DNA from: Roseibium album
Lineage (GTDB): Bacteria > Pseudomonadota > Alphaproteobacteria > Rhizobiales > Stappiaceae
Assembly: GCF_001404515.1 (NCBI RefSeq)
Contig: NZ_CXWE01000006.1
Span: 515,672-579,671, forward strand
DNA: 64,000 nt
Direction of reading: 5' to 3'
The notes beneath the pieces are model-generated. The model saw only the letters and a list, made by a program, of their open reading frames with translations. It was not told the origin of the DNA and searched no databases. Position numbers and translations under genes: made by a program. Shown piece after piece: positions 18,469 to 29,133 of the stretch (positions within the stretch are counted from its first letter, which is position 1; every line of letters begins with the position of its first letter).

Positions 18469-19086
18469 GTGAAACTCGTTTCCAGCATAATCGCGACGGT
18501 GATGTTCATCGCGCTGCTTCTTGTCACCTACTGCATACACATCTGGTATTTCCCGGTAAACGTCGTCTTCTACGCCTCGATTACCGACGCCTTTATCGCA
18601 GCAATCCTTGCAGCTGCGGTCCTGTTCTTCACGGGCTTGTTCTCCAGGCTTGGGGGCTTTGAAAAAAGTCAGCTGGTCGCGATATGGCTACTTGGCGGAT
18701 ACGCATTCGCGATATCCATCCCGACCGTGATAGACCGCTCGCTTTCCTTCTACATTCTGGAAAAGCTCGAACAGCGCGGCGGAGCAATTCTTGTCGACCG
18801 GTTCGAAGACGTGTTCACGAAGGAATATATGAGCGAATATCGGCTTGTCGACGTTCGTCTTACGGAACAGGAATCATCAGGAACAATCGAGATAAAGAAT
18901 GGTTGCGTCCTACTAACCGAACGGGGACGGACAATCATCTTGGTAAGTAATTTTTTCCGCTCGCATCTCTTGCCACAACAGCGTTTGTTGCGTGGTGAAT
19001 ATACGGACGACCTGACAAATCCCTTCAGGGAGAGCATCGAGGCTCCAGACTACTCATGTGGCCCATCGCTCGACAATAGCAACTAG
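18469..19086 (+). CDS. Small membrane protein of the glycan cassette
   Basis: A 205-residue protein starting at GTG. Three to four hydrophobic helices occupy residues 1-90, and the C-terminal half is soluble and mixed alpha/beta. I do not recognise the family. It lies 77 bases after the GT2 gene, on the same strand and before a strong terminator, so it is probably the last gene of the cassette. A role as partner of the glycosyltransferases is inferred from position only. Confidence 0.65.
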   Translation: MKLVSSIIATVMFIALLLVTYCIHIWYFPVNVVFYASITDAFIAAILAAAVLFFTGLFSRLGGFEKSQLVAIWLLGGYAFAISIPTVIDRSLSFYILEKLEQRGGAILVDRFEDVFTKEYMSEYRLVDVRLTEQESSGTIEIKNGCVLLTERGRTIILVSNFFRSHLLPQQRLLRGEYTDDLTNPFRESIEAPDYSCGPSLDNSN

Positions 19087-19128
19087 AGCGCTCTCATTTC
19101 ACGCAACACCTATCGGCACAAACAAAAA

Positions 19129-19164
19129 GGCGCGGCAATCGGTTTTCCAACCAATTGCCGCGCC
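19129..19164. terminator. Bidirectional rho-independent terminator
   Basis: A 16-base arm at 19129-19144 pairs with 19149-19164 with one mismatch around a TTCC loop. It is flanked by AAAAA on the left and a T-rich tract on the right, so it can stop both the glycan cassette (plus) and hppA (minus). Confidence 0.9.
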
Positions 19165-19214
19165 AATTTTTCAACTTTTTCGTGCCAGGGCCGCATGTGG
19201 CCCGAACAGCAGCG

Positions 19215-21353
19215 TCAGTGCGCCAGAATGGCCAGCAACAGCAGCGCCATGATGTTGGTGATCTTGATCATCGGGTTCACCGCGGGTCCGGCTGTGTCCT
19301 TGTAGGGATCACCAACCGTGTCACCGGTCACCGACGCCTTGTGCGCCTCGCTGCCCTTTTGATGGGTCACGCCATCCTTGTCGGTAAATCCGTCCTCAAA
19401 GGATTTCTTGGCATTGTCCCAGGCACCGCCGCCTGCCGTCATCGAGATGGCCACGAAAAGGCCCGTCACGATCACGCCGAGAAGCATCGCACCCAATGCC
19501 GCGAACGCATCAGCCGGTGTCGCCACCGCACGCACGACGAGGAAGACGAAAATCGGTGACAGGACCGGAAGCAGCGACGGAATGATCATCTCACGGATCG
19601 CCGCTTTCGTAAGCATGTCGACAGCCCGGCCATAGTCTGGCCGTTCTGTTCCCTCCATGATGCCCGGCTTCTCCTTGAACTGGCGGCGGACTTCTTCCAC
19701 CACCGCTCCGGCGGCACGGCCGACGGCCGTCATGGAAATACCGCCGAAGAGATAGGGCAGCAATCCACCGAAGAGCAATCCGGCCACAACATAGGGGTTG
19801 GACAGGGTGAACAGCGTATCGACGTTGATACCTGCAAAGATCGAGCCTTCGACAGCTGTGCTGGAGAAGTATCTCAGATCCTCCGTGTAGGCGGCGAACA
19901 GAACCAGAGCGCCAAGTCCGGCAGAACCGATTGCGTAGCCCTTGGTGACCGCCTTGGTCGTGTTGCCGACGGCATCGAGGGCATCGGTTGTCGTGCGCAC
20001 TTCAGCCGGAAGATCAGCCATTTCGGCAATGCCACCGGCATTGTCGGTGACCGGACCAAAAGCATCGAGTGCAACGACCATGCCCGCCAGCGCCAACATG
20101 GTGGTCACCGCAATGGCAATGCCGAACAGTCCCGCAAAGCTGTAGGTAACAAGAATGCCGGCGATGATGATGATCGCCGGGAGCGCAGTTGCTTCAAGCG
20201 AAACTGCAAGACCCTGGATCACATTGGTGCCATGACCGGTGACGGAGGCCTGGGCAATTGATCTCACAGGACGGTACTCAGTACCTGTGTAGTATTCTGT
20301 CACCCAGATAATCAGGCCGGTAACGACCAGGCCAGCCACACCGCAGACAAAGAGATCAAATCCGGTGAAGGTTGTTCCGCCGGATGTTGTGTACTCCGTT
20401 CCGGCACCGAGCCAGCCGAAGACGATGATTGCCAGGGCAACCGCCGACAACACTGCCGTTGCGATAAAGCCCTTGTAGAGCGCTCCCATGATCGAATTGT
20501 TCGCGCCGAGCTTGACGAAGAACGTTCCGATAATGGAGGTGACAACGCAGCTCGCCCCGATCAGCATCGGCAAAAGCATCAGTTCCAGCGCCTGGGCGCC
20601 GGTGAAGAAGATCGACGCAAGAACCATTGTCGCAACGACGGTCACCGCGTAGGTTTCGAAAAGATCGGCAGCCATGCCGGCACAGTCACCGACATTGTCG
20701 CCGACATTGTCCGCGATCGTTGCCGGATTGCGCGGGTCATCTTCAGGGATCCCCGCTTCGACCTTGCCGACGAGATCCCCGCCTACATCCGCGCCCTTGG
20801 TGAAAATACCGCCACCGAGACGTGCAAAGATGGAGATCAAGGAGGCACCGAAGCCAAGAGCGACCAGCGCATCAATGACGGTCCGGTCAGTGGATTCGTA
20901 ACCCATCATTCCGGTCAGAACCGCGTAATAGACCGCAACGCCCAGAAGAGCGAGGCCTGCAACCAGAAGACCGGTGACGGCACCGGACTTGAAGGCAATT
21001 TCCAGTCCCGCACCAAGGCTCTGACTGGCGGCCTGTGCGGTGCGAACATTCGCGCGGACCGATACCATCATGCCGATGTATCCGGCGGCACCTGAGAGAA
21101 TGGCTCCGATGGCAAAACCGATTGCCGCAGGCCCGGAGAGCAATATCCAGACGAGCACAAAAACGACGGCACCAACGATGGCGATCGTCGTATATTGCCT
21201 GTTGAGATAGGCGCTGGCCCCTTCCTGAATCGCTTCCGCAATTTCCTGCATACGGGCATTGCCCGCGTCCGCCGCCATGACGGATTGGATTGCCCATGCG
21301 CCATACGCAATGGACAAGAGGCCACAAACAACGATGATGACAAGCTCGATCAT
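19215..21353 (-). CDS. hppA: Membrane-bound proton-translocating pyrophosphatase, potassium-independent type
   Basis: A 712-residue integral membrane enzyme with about 16 helices that couples pyrophosphate hydrolysis to proton export. The substrate site [20 protein letters not shown] and the [18 protein letters not shown] stretch are intact. In the GNTTKA segment K467 occupies the position that is Ala in potassium-dependent enzymes, which marks the potassium-insensitive proton-pumping class. It is a lone gene, separated by 217 bases from the MFS gene upstream and ended by the bidirectional terminator. Confidence 0.97.
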   Translation of the reverse strand: MIELVIIVVCGLLSIAYGAWAIQSVMAADAGNARMQEIAEAIQEGASAYLNRQYTTIAIVGAVVFVLVWILLSGPAAIGFAIGAILSGAAGYIGMMVSVRANVRTAQAASQSLGAGLEIAFKSGAVTGLLVAGLALLGVAVYYAVLTGMMGYESTDRTVIDALVALGFGASLISIFARLGGGIFTKGADVGGDLVGKVEAGIPEDDPRNPATIADNVGDNVGDCAGMAADLFETYAVTVVATMVLASIFFTGAQALELMLLPMLIGASCVVTSIIGTFFVKLGANNSIMGALYKGFIATAVLSAVALAIIVFGWLGAGTEYTTSGGTTFTGFDLFVCGVAGLVVTGLIIWVTEYYTGTEYRPVRSIAQASVTGHGTNVIQGLAVSLEATALPAIIIIAGILVTYSFAGLFGIAIAVTTMLALAGMVVALDAFGPVTDNAGGIAEMADLPAEVRTTTDALDAVGNTTKAVTKGYAIGSAGLGALVLFAAYTEDLRYFSSTAVEGSIFAGINVDTLFTLSNPYVVAGLLFGGLLPYLFGGISMTAVGRAAGAVVEEVRRQFKEKPGIMEGTERPDYGRAVDMLTKAAIREMIIPSLLPVLSPIFVFLVVRAVATPADAFAALGAMLLGVIVTGLFVAISMTAGGGAWDNAKKSFEDGFTDKDGVTHQKGSEAHKASVTGDTVGDPYKDTAGPAVNPMIKITNIMALLLLAILAH

Positions 21354-21410
21354 ACTTCCTCCCAGGGCTGCGGCGAGCTGTTTTTATTGTTGTTTTCCCG
21401 CCAAACTGCA

Positions 21411-21436
21411 CCTCACGCAATTTCCTCAGCGTGAGG
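21411..21436. repeat. Stem-loop in the hppA leader region
   Basis: CCTCACGC (21411-21418) pairs perfectly with GCGTGAGG (21429-21436) over a 10-base loop. On the minus strand it would lie in the hppA untranslated leader, about 60 bases before the start codon. It lacks a run of T after the stem. It may be an operator or a leader structure. Confidence 0.4.
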
Positions 21437-21570
21437 AGAGCACACGATATCAACAAAGCAGAGCGCTTCGTCAAGCTCTCATATGGTTTAATTCAGCTCT
21501 TCCGTTACGGTAAAAAATGGTGCAACGCGGTATTTTTGCTGCACTGACGAAATGGAATTCCAAAGAATCT

Positions 21571-22794
21571 TTAAGCGGTTGTAACTGCTTTCCTTTCACT
21601 CAGCACCAGCCAGACAAGCAATCCGATGCAAATGACAACAAAAGGAAAAACCAGCACATTTACCGTTCCCCAACCGAAAGCATTCAGCAGTGCTCCCGAT
21701 GAAAACGAGGCAGCAGCAACGAATCCGAAGACCAGAAAATCGTTGACCGCCTGCACCAGATTGCGCTCTTCGGGCCGGTAAGTGTCGGTCAGCATCGCCG
21801 TTGCACCGATGAAACCGAAGTTCCAGCCAAGTCCCAGCAGAACAAGTGCGGTCCAGAAATGTGCCAATTCGATCCCCATCAGTGCCACGATCGAACAGCC
21901 TGCAAGCAGCGCCAGTCCGATGGAAACGATGCGCTCCTTGCCGAAGCGGGCAATCAGGTTTCCGGTGAAGAAACTCGGTCCGAACATGGCGAGCACGTGC
22001 CACTGGATCCCGAGTGCAGCGTCGGTTTCGGTAAGGCCGCAGGCAATCATGGCGAGCGGTGTTGCCGTCATGACCAGGCTCATGAGCGCGTAGGAGCAGA
22101 TCCCGCAGGCTGCCGCGACAATAAACCTTGGCTGCGCCATGATTTGCAGCAGCGGGCGGCCACCGGCATGCGACCTGTTCCGGCGCGGCGGCTTGGGGAT
22201 CTTGATGAAGGCAAGCAAGAAGAGCGCGATGAGGCCGAGGCCTGCCTGCGCAAGATAGGTACCGGCAAACAGGATCGGCGCAAACATGTCCTTTGTTGCG
22301 ATCACCGTCTGCGGCCCGACGACACCCGCCAGAACGCCTCCGGCCAGAACCCAGGAAATGGCTTTCGGCTTGAAGGCATCACTTGCTGTATCTGCAGCGG
22401 CAAACCGGTACTGCTGAACGAACGCGCCGGCAAAGCCACCTATTGAGCAGGCCAGTGCAAACAAAAGGAAATTGTCGCGAAAGACGGCAAATGATGCCAG
22501 CAGGCCGGACAGCACGCCGAGAACTGCGGCTCCCGTGAACCCGGCCCTGCGGCCGAACCTGCGCATGATCATGCCGGCCGGTATCGTACCGAACGCAGTG
22601 CCTAGAACCATGGTTGATACAGGCAGGGTTGCGAGTGACTTGTCCGCATCGAGCATCATGTAGCCGATAAGCGGCCCCGTCGCGATCACGATGGAAGCCG
22701 ATGCTCCGCCGAGTGCCTGCGCCAATGCCAGAAGCACGGCATTTCGTTTTGCCAGGCGATCATCGACAAAGGGTTCCGTCGTTGCGGTCGTCAT
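21571..22794 (-). CDS. MFS transporter
   Basis: A 407-residue protein with 12 predicted membrane helices in two sixes and the loop 2-3 MFS signature variant MIMRRFGRRAG near residue 80. Substrate unknown. The N terminus is short and cytosolic. It lies between thiL and hppA on the same strand, with more than 100 bases on each side, so it is probably transcribed separately. The family exports drugs or metabolites. Confidence 0.9.
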   Translation of the reverse strand: MTTATTEPFVDDRLAKRNAVLLALAQALGGASASIVIATGPLIGYMMLDADKSLATLPVSTMVLGTAFGTIPAGMIMRRFGRRAGFTGAAVLGVLSGLLASFAVFRDNFLLFALACSIGGFAGAFVQQYRFAAADTASDAFKPKAISWVLAGGVLAGVVGPQTVIATKDMFAPILFAGTYLAQAGLGLIALFLLAFIKIPKPPRRNRSHAGGRPLLQIMAQPRFIVAAACGICSYALMSLVMTATPLAMIACGLTETDAALGIQWHVLAMFGPSFFTGNLIARFGKERIVSIGLALLAGCSIVALMGIELAHFWTALVLLGLGWNFGFIGATAMLTDTYRPEERNLVQAVNDFLVFGFVAAASFSSGALLNAFGWGTVNVLVFPFVVICIGLLVWLVLSERKAVTTA

Positions 22795-22912
22795 TTTTCA
22801 GATCTCGGGATTGGCCGGTTGCGGCTCAAGATGAAGTGGAGACAACCGGTATCACGACTGGAGCGTTTCGTAAAACCCCGGGCCAGAACGATCTCAAAGC
22901 TGGAAAAAGCCG

Positions 22913-23911
22913 TCAGAAATGGCGGAAGCCGGACCCGCTCTCAAGTTTCATGGGACGCCCGTTTTCAATGAGTTTCACCTTGCCGGCGCTGCTCGTAACC
23001 ACCCCAATCGCGGTGACAGGACAACCGGATTCCGCTGCTTTTTCTGCAAATTCCGACGCAACAGCAGACGGCACCGACGCAAGTATCTCATAGTCATCGC
23101 CGCCATTCAGACACTGGGCAAAGACATCCGGCACCGTCTCTTTCATCCGTTGCAGTGCTGAGGATATCGGGACACTTGACATTTCGATTTCAAACCCGAC
23201 CCCGGAGGCCCGTGCCATGTGACTGCAATCGGCGAAAAGGCCGTCAGAAACGTCCATGGCTGCAGTGGCATATCTGGTGAGCAGGCCGGATAGGGCTGTC
23301 CTTGGCCGCGGCAATAGATACCTGTCCAGAATGTGACGCTCTTCTGCCCCGTCAAGCGATGCGTTGCCGCAAAAACTATGGTCGAGCCGCGCCTTCAGAC
23401 CGGCGGCGGCGTCTCCGATGGTCCCCGAAACGAAAACCAAATCACCCGCATTCGCACCGGACCGACGCACTGTCTTGCCGGCTTCCGCTTCCCCAATGGC
23501 GGTGATCGATATCTGAAGACCGCTTCCCGACCGGATGGTGTCGCCACCGAGCAGTTGGACATTGTAGGCTGACTGATCGGCGGTCAGACCCGAGCAGAAC
23601 CGCCCCAGCCAATTCGCCGTCCAGTCGGACGGCAAGGCAAGACCCAACAGATATCCCCGTGGCCTGGCGCCTTTTGCCGCAAGATCGGAAAGGTTGACCC
23701 TCAGCGCTTTTGCGGCGATTGCCTCTGGCGCGTCATGTGCAAAGAAATGAACGCCGGATGCAAGCACATCCTTCGTCAGGACAAGATCATAACCGGGTCT
23801 GGGAGAAAGTACGGCGGCATCGTCCGTCAACCCAAGGCTGCCCGGATCCTTCGCAAGCGGCGCGAAGTATGTCCTGATGAGTTCAAATTCTCCCGGCCGG
23901 TCGTCCGCCAT
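22913..23911 (-). CDS. thiL: Thiamine-monophosphate kinase
   Basis: A 332-residue PurM-fold kinase that makes thiamine diphosphate from the monophosphate and ATP. The N-terminal GEFELIRTYF and LTDDAAVL metal-binding motif and the later DVSDGLFAD segment are typical. It starts 2 bases after the nusB stop and so belongs to the ribH-nusB-thiL operon common in alphaproteobacteria. No TPP riboswitch was seen upstream. Confidence 0.96.
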   Translation of the reverse strand: MADDRPGEFELIRTYFAPLAKDPGSLGLTDDAAVLSPRPGYDLVLTKDVLASGVHFFAHDAPEAIAAKALRVNLSDLAAKGARPRGYLLGLALPSDWTANWLGRFCSGLTADQSAYNVQLLGGDTIRSGSGLQISITAIGEAEAGKTVRRSGANAGDLVFVSGTIGDAAAGLKARLDHSFCGNASLDGAEERHILDRYLLPRPRTALSGLLTRYATAAMDVSDGLFADCSHMARASGVGFEIEMSSVPISSALQRMKETVPDVFAQCLNGGDDYEILASVPSAVASEFAEKAAESGCPVTAIGVVTSSAGKVKLIENGRPMKLESGSGFRHF

Positions 23912-23913
23912 GA

Positions 23914-24432
23914 TCAGGAGGCGCCGTCCGCCTTGCCGGTATCGAACTCGGCATTGCGCAACTCGTGAGCAAGCCTGTCCAGCACACCGTTCACGAGGCC
24001 CGGCTCATCATTTTCAAAGAATGCCTTCGCAACGTCAATGTACTCGGAAATGATGACTTTCGCCGGCACATCCTTGCGGCGCAGCAGCTCATAGGATCCA
24101 GAGCGCAGGATTGCGCGCAACAGGCTATCGATACGTTTCAGCGGCCAATCTTCGGTCAGTGCGGTGTGGATGAAAGGGTCCAGAAACTTCTGGTCCTCGA
24201 CCACACCGGCGAGGATCTGCTTGAACCACTGTTCGTCGGCATCACGGTATTGCGCGCCATCAATCTCCTTGCCGAGACGAAAGGCGGTAAATTCGCTCAC
24301 GACGTTTGCGAGCGATGCACCGCCCACGTCCATCTGATAAAGCGCCTGAACCGCAGCAAGGCGCGCAACGCCGCGCTTGTTGGCGGGGCGCACAGTCTTA
24401 GCCGGATTTTCCGGGTCGGCCTTTCCGGTCAT
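23914..24432 (-). CDS. nusB: Transcription antitermination factor NusB
   Basis: A 172-residue all-helical RNA-binding protein that acts with NusE in rRNA antitermination. It has the [16 protein letters not shown]-terminal helix and the C-terminal [13 protein letters not shown] helix of the family. It sits 5 bases after ribH and 2 bases before thiL, so it is translated within the same messenger. Slightly longer than E. coli NusB because of an N-terminal extension. Confidence 0.96.
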   Translation of the reverse strand: MTGKADPENPAKTVRPANKRGVARLAAVQALYQMDVGGASLANVVSEFTAFRLGKEIDGAQYRDADEQWFKQILAGVVEDQKFLDPFIHTALTEDWPLKRIDSLLRAILRSGSYELLRRKDVPAKVIISEYIDVAKAFFENDEPGLVNGVLDRLAHELRNAEFDTGKADGAS

Positions 24433-24437
24433 TTTTC

Positions 24438-24887
24438 TTATACTCCAAGCCGTTCGCGCAGTGCGATCATGTCGAGGGCAGCCCTGGCTGCCGCCCCACC
24501 CTTGTTCTTGTCACCGACTTTCGCACGTGCCCACGCCTGCTCATCGTTTTCCACTGTCAGGATGCCATTTCCCACGGCAAGATCCGCATCGACAATGAGG
24601 TCCATGATTACCCGGTTCGATTCATTTGCCACGATGTCGTAGTGCGTCGTCTCGCCTCGGATCACAACTCCAAGCAATACGAAACCATCATATAGAATAC
24701 CGTCGTTTTCCATCGCGGTCATTGTCATGGACAGGGCGGCCGGGATTTCGAGAACACCAGGCACCGCAATCCGGTCGCAACTGGCGCCGGCGGCCTCGAT
24801 TTCCTTGATCGCACCTTCTACCAATGCATCGGCAAGGTCGTCATAAAAACGGGCTTCAATGATCAGCAGTTTGGGAGCAGCGCTCAT
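24438..24887 (-). CDS. ribH: 6,7-dimethyl-8-ribityllumazine synthase
   Basis: A 149-residue lumazine synthase, the enzyme before riboflavin synthase. The catalytic loop [17 protein letters not shown] contains the active-site histidine. The N-terminal [14 protein letters not shown] supplies the ring-stacking aromatic. It is separated from ribE by about 150 bases with nothing recognisable; no FMN riboswitch is seen. First gene of ribH-nusB-thiL. Confidence 0.96.
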   Translation of the reverse strand: MSAAPKLLIIEARFYDDLADALVEGAIKEIEAAGASCDRIAVPGVLEIPAALSMTMTAMENDGILYDGFVLLGVVIRGETTHYDIVANESNRVIMDLIVDADLAVGNGILTVENDEQAWARAKVGDKNKGGAAARAALDMIALRERLGV

Positions 24888-25035
24888 GGGTCATGTTTCC
24901 ATTAGAGGGGCCGCGACAGGAACCACGTCCATCCCGGTTTGTCCAGTGTCAATCGTGCAGGGCTGCCAGAACCGGACAGCATCAGTGCTTCCGGCTGTCT
25001 ATACCATCGACGCCGTCAAATACCCCGGGTCGGCC

Positions 25036-25647
25036 CTAGCCGGTCTTCGAGAATTCCGCAAGACGAGCGGCATACCGGGCCATCATATCCACTTCCAGAT
25101 TGATTCTGTCACCGAGATGACGATCGGACCAGGTTGTCACATCCAGCGTGTGAGGGATCAAAAACACGGAAAACAGAATGCCGCTCACCTCATTGACGGT
25201 CAGCGAGGTACCGTCCAGCGCAATCGATCCTTTTTTTGCAATAAACCGTGCGGTTTCCCTCGGGGCTTCGAACTGGAAGTAAACCGAGTCCGGATGATCT
25301 TCGCGTTTAACCACTGTGGCGATACCGTCGACATGCCCGAGCACCAAATGACCACCAAGTTCCGCACCCAGGGTCAAGGACCGCTCCAGATTGATCCTCT
25401 GACCTGCACGCCAGTCCGAGACCGTCGTCAATGCCAGGGTTTCGGCGGCCGATTCGACATCAAACCAGTTTCCGTCATCACTGTTCGACTTTGCCGTTAC
25501 CGTGTGACAAACACCTCCACAGGAGATCGAGGCCCCGATATCGAACGTGTCCGCGTCATAAGACGTGCGAATTCGTGTCCGCTTGCCGGCCGGTATGTTC
25601 TCGACCGATAGAATTTCGCCTAGATCGGTCACAATCCCGGTAAACAT
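25036..25647 (-). CDS. ribE: Riboflavin synthase (alpha chain)
   Basis: A 203-residue enzyme that dismutates two lumazines to riboflavin. The start is the ATG at 25647, giving the universal MFTGIV N terminus; the open frame upstream belongs to ribD. Two homologous barrel repeats are visible, each with GASISCGGVCHTV- or GSIALDGTSLTV-type elements. It begins 1 base after the ribD stop. The gene is called ribC or ribE depending on species. Confidence 0.97.
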   Translation of the reverse strand: MFTGIVTDLGEILSVENIPAGKRTRIRTSYDADTFDIGASISCGGVCHTVTAKSNSDDGNWFDVESAAETLALTTVSDWRAGQRINLERSLTLGAELGGHLVLGHVDGIATVVKREDHPDSVYFQFEAPRETARFIAKKGSIALDGTSLTVNEVSGILFSVFLIPHTLDVTTWSDRHLGDRINLEVDMMARYAARLAEFSKTG

Positions 25648-25648
25648 G

Positions 25649-26773
25649 TCAGGCTCCTCGACGTCTGAGATAAATGTAACGATCAGTATCGAAACTGCCG
25701 GCGTCCATACGATCGAATTTGGGATCGGAAAATACATCCGCAAGAGCAAGGCCATGCAATGCGGGTATTCCCTCGTCGCCGATCTCCAGATCACCGGTCA
25801 CCACACACAGGTCGTCGACCAGATCCGCCTCCAGGAAAGACGACGCCATGCGAGCGCCTCCTTCAACCATCACGCTGGTGATTCCCCGTGTCGCGAGCGC
25901 GCTCAGAATGACAGCTGGCGCAATGGAACAGTCTCCGGCAGGCACTCGAATGACGTTGACCCCCGCCGCGACAAGCACTTCGACATTTTCGGGATCGGCA
26001 TCGTTTCCACAAACAAGCCAGACAGGAACATCAACGCAGGTCCGCACCAGTTTTGATTCGACCGGAAGGCGGGCACAACGGTCAACGATCACCCTGACGG
26101 GCGAACGTTCGTGCAGCCCCGGCAATCTGCATGTCAGTTGCGGATCATCGGCCAGTGCCGTTCCGGATCCGACAAGAATGGCATCATGTTCCGCCCGAAA
26201 CCCGTGAACCTTGCGCATGGACAGCGGACCCGAGATCTTGACCTGCCCCTCACCTGTGCGTCCGATATAGCCGTCTCTTGAGACCGCCAATTTCAGGAAC
26301 ACGTGAGGGCGCTGCTTGAGCTGTCTCAGGGTGAAGCCGTGATAAAGAGGCTTGATTTCGCGTTCGCGCACGCCAACCGTAACGTCGATCCCGGCATCGC
26401 GGAGCATGCCGACACCCCTGCTGGCAACGCGCGGGTTGGGGTCTAGCATGCCGACCACAACGCGTCCCACGCCGGCTTCAATCAGTGCCAGAGAACACGG
26501 CGGTGTCCGGCCATAGTGCGAACAAGGCTCCAGCGTCACGTAACAGGTCGCGTCCTTTGCCAGATCGCCTGCTTGGCGGAGCGCATTCACCTCCGCGTGG
26601 GCCATGCCCGGGCGGGAAGTAACTCCCCTGCCGACCAGCACCGATCCATTCTCGCCCTGTCGGACTATCAACGCGGCAACCGACGGATTGGGCCAAACCC
26701 GGCCAAGTCCGCGCCGCGCCAGCCGTTCGGCAGCGGCCATGAAACGCATATCAATCGTATTTTCTGAAATCAT
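25649..26773 (-). CDS. ribD: Bifunctional riboflavin biosynthesis deaminase/reductase
   Basis: A 374-residue fusion. The N-terminal deaminase domain (about 1-145) has the zinc site HAEVNAL and PCSHYGRTPPC. The C-terminal reductase domain (about 150-370) has the KLAVSRDGYIG and EGGARMASSFL motifs. It converts the first pyrimidine intermediate of the pathway in two steps with NADPH. It lies between nrdR and ribE on the minus strand, an arrangement typical for alphaproteobacteria. A start at 26749 is also possible. Confidence 0.96.
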   Translation of the reverse strand: MISENTIDMRFMAAAERLARRGLGRVWPNPSVAALIVRQGENGSVLVGRGVTSRPGMAHAEVNALRQAGDLAKDATCYVTLEPCSHYGRTPPCSLALIEAGVGRVVVGMLDPNPRVASRGVGMLRDAGIDVTVGVREREIKPLYHGFTLRQLKQRPHVFLKLAVSRDGYIGRTGEGQVKISGPLSMRKVHGFRAEHDAILVGSGTALADDPQLTCRLPGLHERSPVRVIVDRCARLPVESKLVRTCVDVPVWLVCGNDADPENVEVLVAAGVNVIRVPAGDCSIAPAVILSALATRGITSVMVEGGARMASSFLEADLVDDLCVVTGDLEIGDEGIPALHGLALADVFSDPKFDRMDAGSFDTDRYIYLRRRGA

Positions 26774-26792
26774 CTAGGATCTACAAGAAACG

Positions 26793-27269
26793 TTACTGGT
26801 CATCCGGAACAGCGTTTTCAGAATCGCTGAGCTCGTCGAGAAGCGCCTCGAAATCCTTGGCTTCACGAAAGTTCTTATAGACGGACGCGAAACGCACATA
26901 AGCGACGTCGTCGATACCCTTCAAACCTTCCATCACGTGATTGCCGATTGTTTCCGCTGTAATTTCGCTCTCGCCCGAGCTTTCGAGCTGACGCACGATT
27001 CCGCTCACCATGCGCTCAATGCGATCTGGATCGACGGGCCGCTTTCGCACGGCGATCTGAACGGATCGCATGAGTTTTTCACGATCGAACGGAACTCTTC
27101 GCCCGGATCGCTTCAGAACCATCAGTTCGCGCAGCTGTACCCGCTCGAATGTCGTGAAACGACCGCCACAGGTATTGCAGATCCTGCGGCGGCGAATGGC
27201 GGTGTTGTCCTCGGTAGGTCGGGAATCCTTGACCTGGGTTTCCTCGCCCCCGCAAAACGGACATCTCAT
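26793..27269 (-). CDS. nrdR: Transcriptional repressor NrdR
   Basis: A 158-residue zinc-ribbon/ATP-cone repressor of ribonucleotide reductase genes. The four zinc ligands are C3, C6, C31 and C34. The ATP-cone follows with [16 protein letters not shown]. Length is normal. It lies 28 bases after glyA and 19 bases before ribD, an arrangement seen across alphaproteobacteria. It senses dATP/ATP to adjust deoxynucleotide supply. Confidence 0.97.
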   Translation of the reverse strand: MRCPFCGGEETQVKDSRPTEDNTAIRRRRICNTCGGRFTTFERVQLRELMVLKRSGRRVPFDREKLMRSVQIAVRKRPVDPDRIERMVSGIVRQLESSGESEITAETIGNHVMEGLKGIDDVAYVRFASVYKNFREAKDFEALLDELSDSENAVPDDQ

Positions 27270-27297
27270 TTATCAAAGCTCCTGACCGAGCCGGCTG

Positions 27298-28605
27298 TTA
27301 TCCCCCGTAGATCGGGAACCTGGCTGTCAGTGCTTCTACCTTGGCTTTGACGGCTGCTTCAACCGCCGCGTTGCCCTCTTCACTGTTTGCGGCCTTCAAT
27401 CCGTCCAACACTTCCGTGATCAGCGCGGCAACTTCCCGGAATTCGGCCACGCCGAACCCGCGCGTGGTCGCCGCCGGAGTACCCAGCCGGATGCCGGATG
27501 TCACAAATGGCTTTTCCGGATCAAACGGAATTCCGTTCTTGTTACAGGTGATGTTGGCACGCCCCAAAGCCTTTTCAGCAACCTTGCCGGTTGCATTCTT
27601 CGGACGCAGGTCAACCAGCATCAGGTGGTTGTCCGTACCGCCTGAAACGATATCGAGACCCTGTTCCTTCAATGCTTCGGACAAAGCCTTGGCGTTTTCG
27701 GCAACAGCACGTGCATAGGCCTTGAAATCAGGTTGAAGCGCTTCCTTGAAGGCTACGGCCTTGGCGGCAATCACGTGCATCAGCGGGCCACCCTGCAATC
27801 CAGGAAAAACCGCCGAGTTCATCTTTTTGGCAATCGCTTCGTCGTTGGACAGGATCAGACCACCGCGCGGGCCACGCAGGGACTTGTGCGTGGTGCTGGT
27901 AACGACATGCGCATGCGGAACCGGGGACGGATGGACACCTCCGGCCACGAGACCGGCGATATGGGCCATGTCGACCATCAGGTAGGCACCGATACTGTCG
28001 GCAATTTCGCGAAACTTTTTCCAGTCCCAGATACGAGAATATGCCGTGCCACCGGCGAGAATGAGCTTTGGCTTGTGTTCCTGTGCGAGGCGCTCGACCT
28101 CTTCCATGTCGAGTAGATGATCGTCTTCACGCACACCGTAGGAGACAACGTTGAACCACTTTCCAGACATGTTTACAGGCGAACCGTGCGTAAGGTGGCC
28201 ACCGGAATTCAGGTCGAGACCCATGAAGGTATCCCCGGGCTGCAACAGCGCCAGGAACACCGCCTGGTTCATCTGACTGCCCGAATTCGGCTGAACATTT
28301 GCAAACTGGCAACCGAACAGTTCCTTGGCACGTTCAATGGCGAGTGTCTCGGCGACGTCGGCAAACTCGCAACCACCGTAGTAGCGCTTGCCTGGATAGC
28401 CTTCTGCGTATTTGTTCGTGAAAATCGACCCCTGAGCTTCGAGAACGGCGCGGGAGACAATGTTTTCCGACGCAATCAGCTCGATTTCGTGCTGCTGTCG
28501 GCCGAGTTCCTGTTGAATCGTGCCAAATATGTCTGCATCGGCTTCAGCAAGACTGCGGGTGAAGAAACCGGAAGGGGTCTGTCCGGTGCTTTCCATCAAA
28601 GACAT
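27298..28605 (-). CDS. glyA: Serine hydroxymethyltransferase
   Basis: A 435-residue PLP enzyme interconverting serine and glycine with tetrahydrofolate. The PLP lysine is K241 in [14 protein letters not shown]. The N-terminal [21 protein letters not shown] and the SGSQMNQAV loop are present. First gene of the glyA-nrdR-ribD-ribE run. The about 200 bases upstream contain no riboswitch that I can recognise. Confidence 0.98.
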   Translation of the reverse strand: MSLMESTGQTPSGFFTRSLAEADADIFGTIQQELGRQQHEIELIASENIVSRAVLEAQGSIFTNKYAEGYPGKRYYGGCEFADVAETLAIERAKELFGCQFANVQPNSGSQMNQAVFLALLQPGDTFMGLDLNSGGHLTHGSPVNMSGKWFNVVSYGVREDDHLLDMEEVERLAQEHKPKLILAGGTAYSRIWDWKKFREIADSIGAYLMVDMAHIAGLVAGGVHPSPVPHAHVVTSTTHKSLRGPRGGLILSNDEAIAKKMNSAVFPGLQGGPLMHVIAAKAVAFKEALQPDFKAYARAVAENAKALSEALKEQGLDIVSGGTDNHLMLVDLRPKNATGKVAEKALGRANITCNKNGIPFDPEKPFVTSGIRLGTPAATTRGFGVAEFREVAALITEVLDGLKAANSEEGNAAVEAAVKAKVEALTARFPIYGG

Positions 28606-28807
28606 CGCTCGATCCTTGTTTTCGTATGCGAGGAACCTGGCCCCGGCATCGCGTCAGGTAGAGACACTCATTGCCCGTCGGCCGACATGGCGCGAGGAAT
28701 TAGCACAGGCCCCCCGGCGAACCAAGGGGCATACCGACGCGGCCAGTTGGGAAAACGACGCACAAAGGCCCGTAACAAAATTTTTGCCAACGAAAAAAAC
28801 AACCGGA

Positions 28808-29035
28808 TCAGTAAAGTGTCGGGTCCTTCGCTGCACTCGAAGAGGCGGCAATCTGCTCGATCCGACGCTGCAACTTGCGAACGGCAACACGCTTCAGGTC
28901 TTCCTGAGCTGCCGAAGCCGGCCCGAAGGTGGAGACTTCAATACCGGTCGCAGCATCGATCGCAGTTACTTTGACCTGATGGCCGATCGGGTGAAACTCC
29001 AGATAGATTTCGCCCGCGCGCGGATTGCGACTCAT
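28808..29035 (-). CDS. Small conserved-looking hypothetical protein upstream of glyA
   Basis: A small beta-rich protein of 75 residues if translation starts at the ATG at 29035. An in-frame start at 29116 would give 102 residues, but its extra N terminus is of lower quality. The pattern GEIYLEFHPIGHQVKVTAID followed by GPASAAQ and a basic helix LKRVAVRKLQRRIEQ looks like a conserved alphaproteobacterial DUF, which I cannot name with certainty. Function unknown; same strand as glyA and the L,D-transpeptidase. Confidence 0.65.
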   Translation of the reverse strand: MSRNPRAGEIYLEFHPIGHQVKVTAIDAATGIEVSTFGPASAAQEDLKRVAVRKLQRRIEQIAASSSAAKDPTLY

Positions 29036-29133
29036 CCAGACTCTCCAGATTGGATTTAGCCCAAAAAAGACACGAAACGCCGACCTGATCAAGGCCGGCG
29101 TATCGGTGTGCTCCATGCCCAGGCAGTTTTGCC

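Noticed and set aside
24888..25035. FMN riboswitch before ribH
   Set aside because: The conserved FMN-element core sequences are absent, and the gap is too short.
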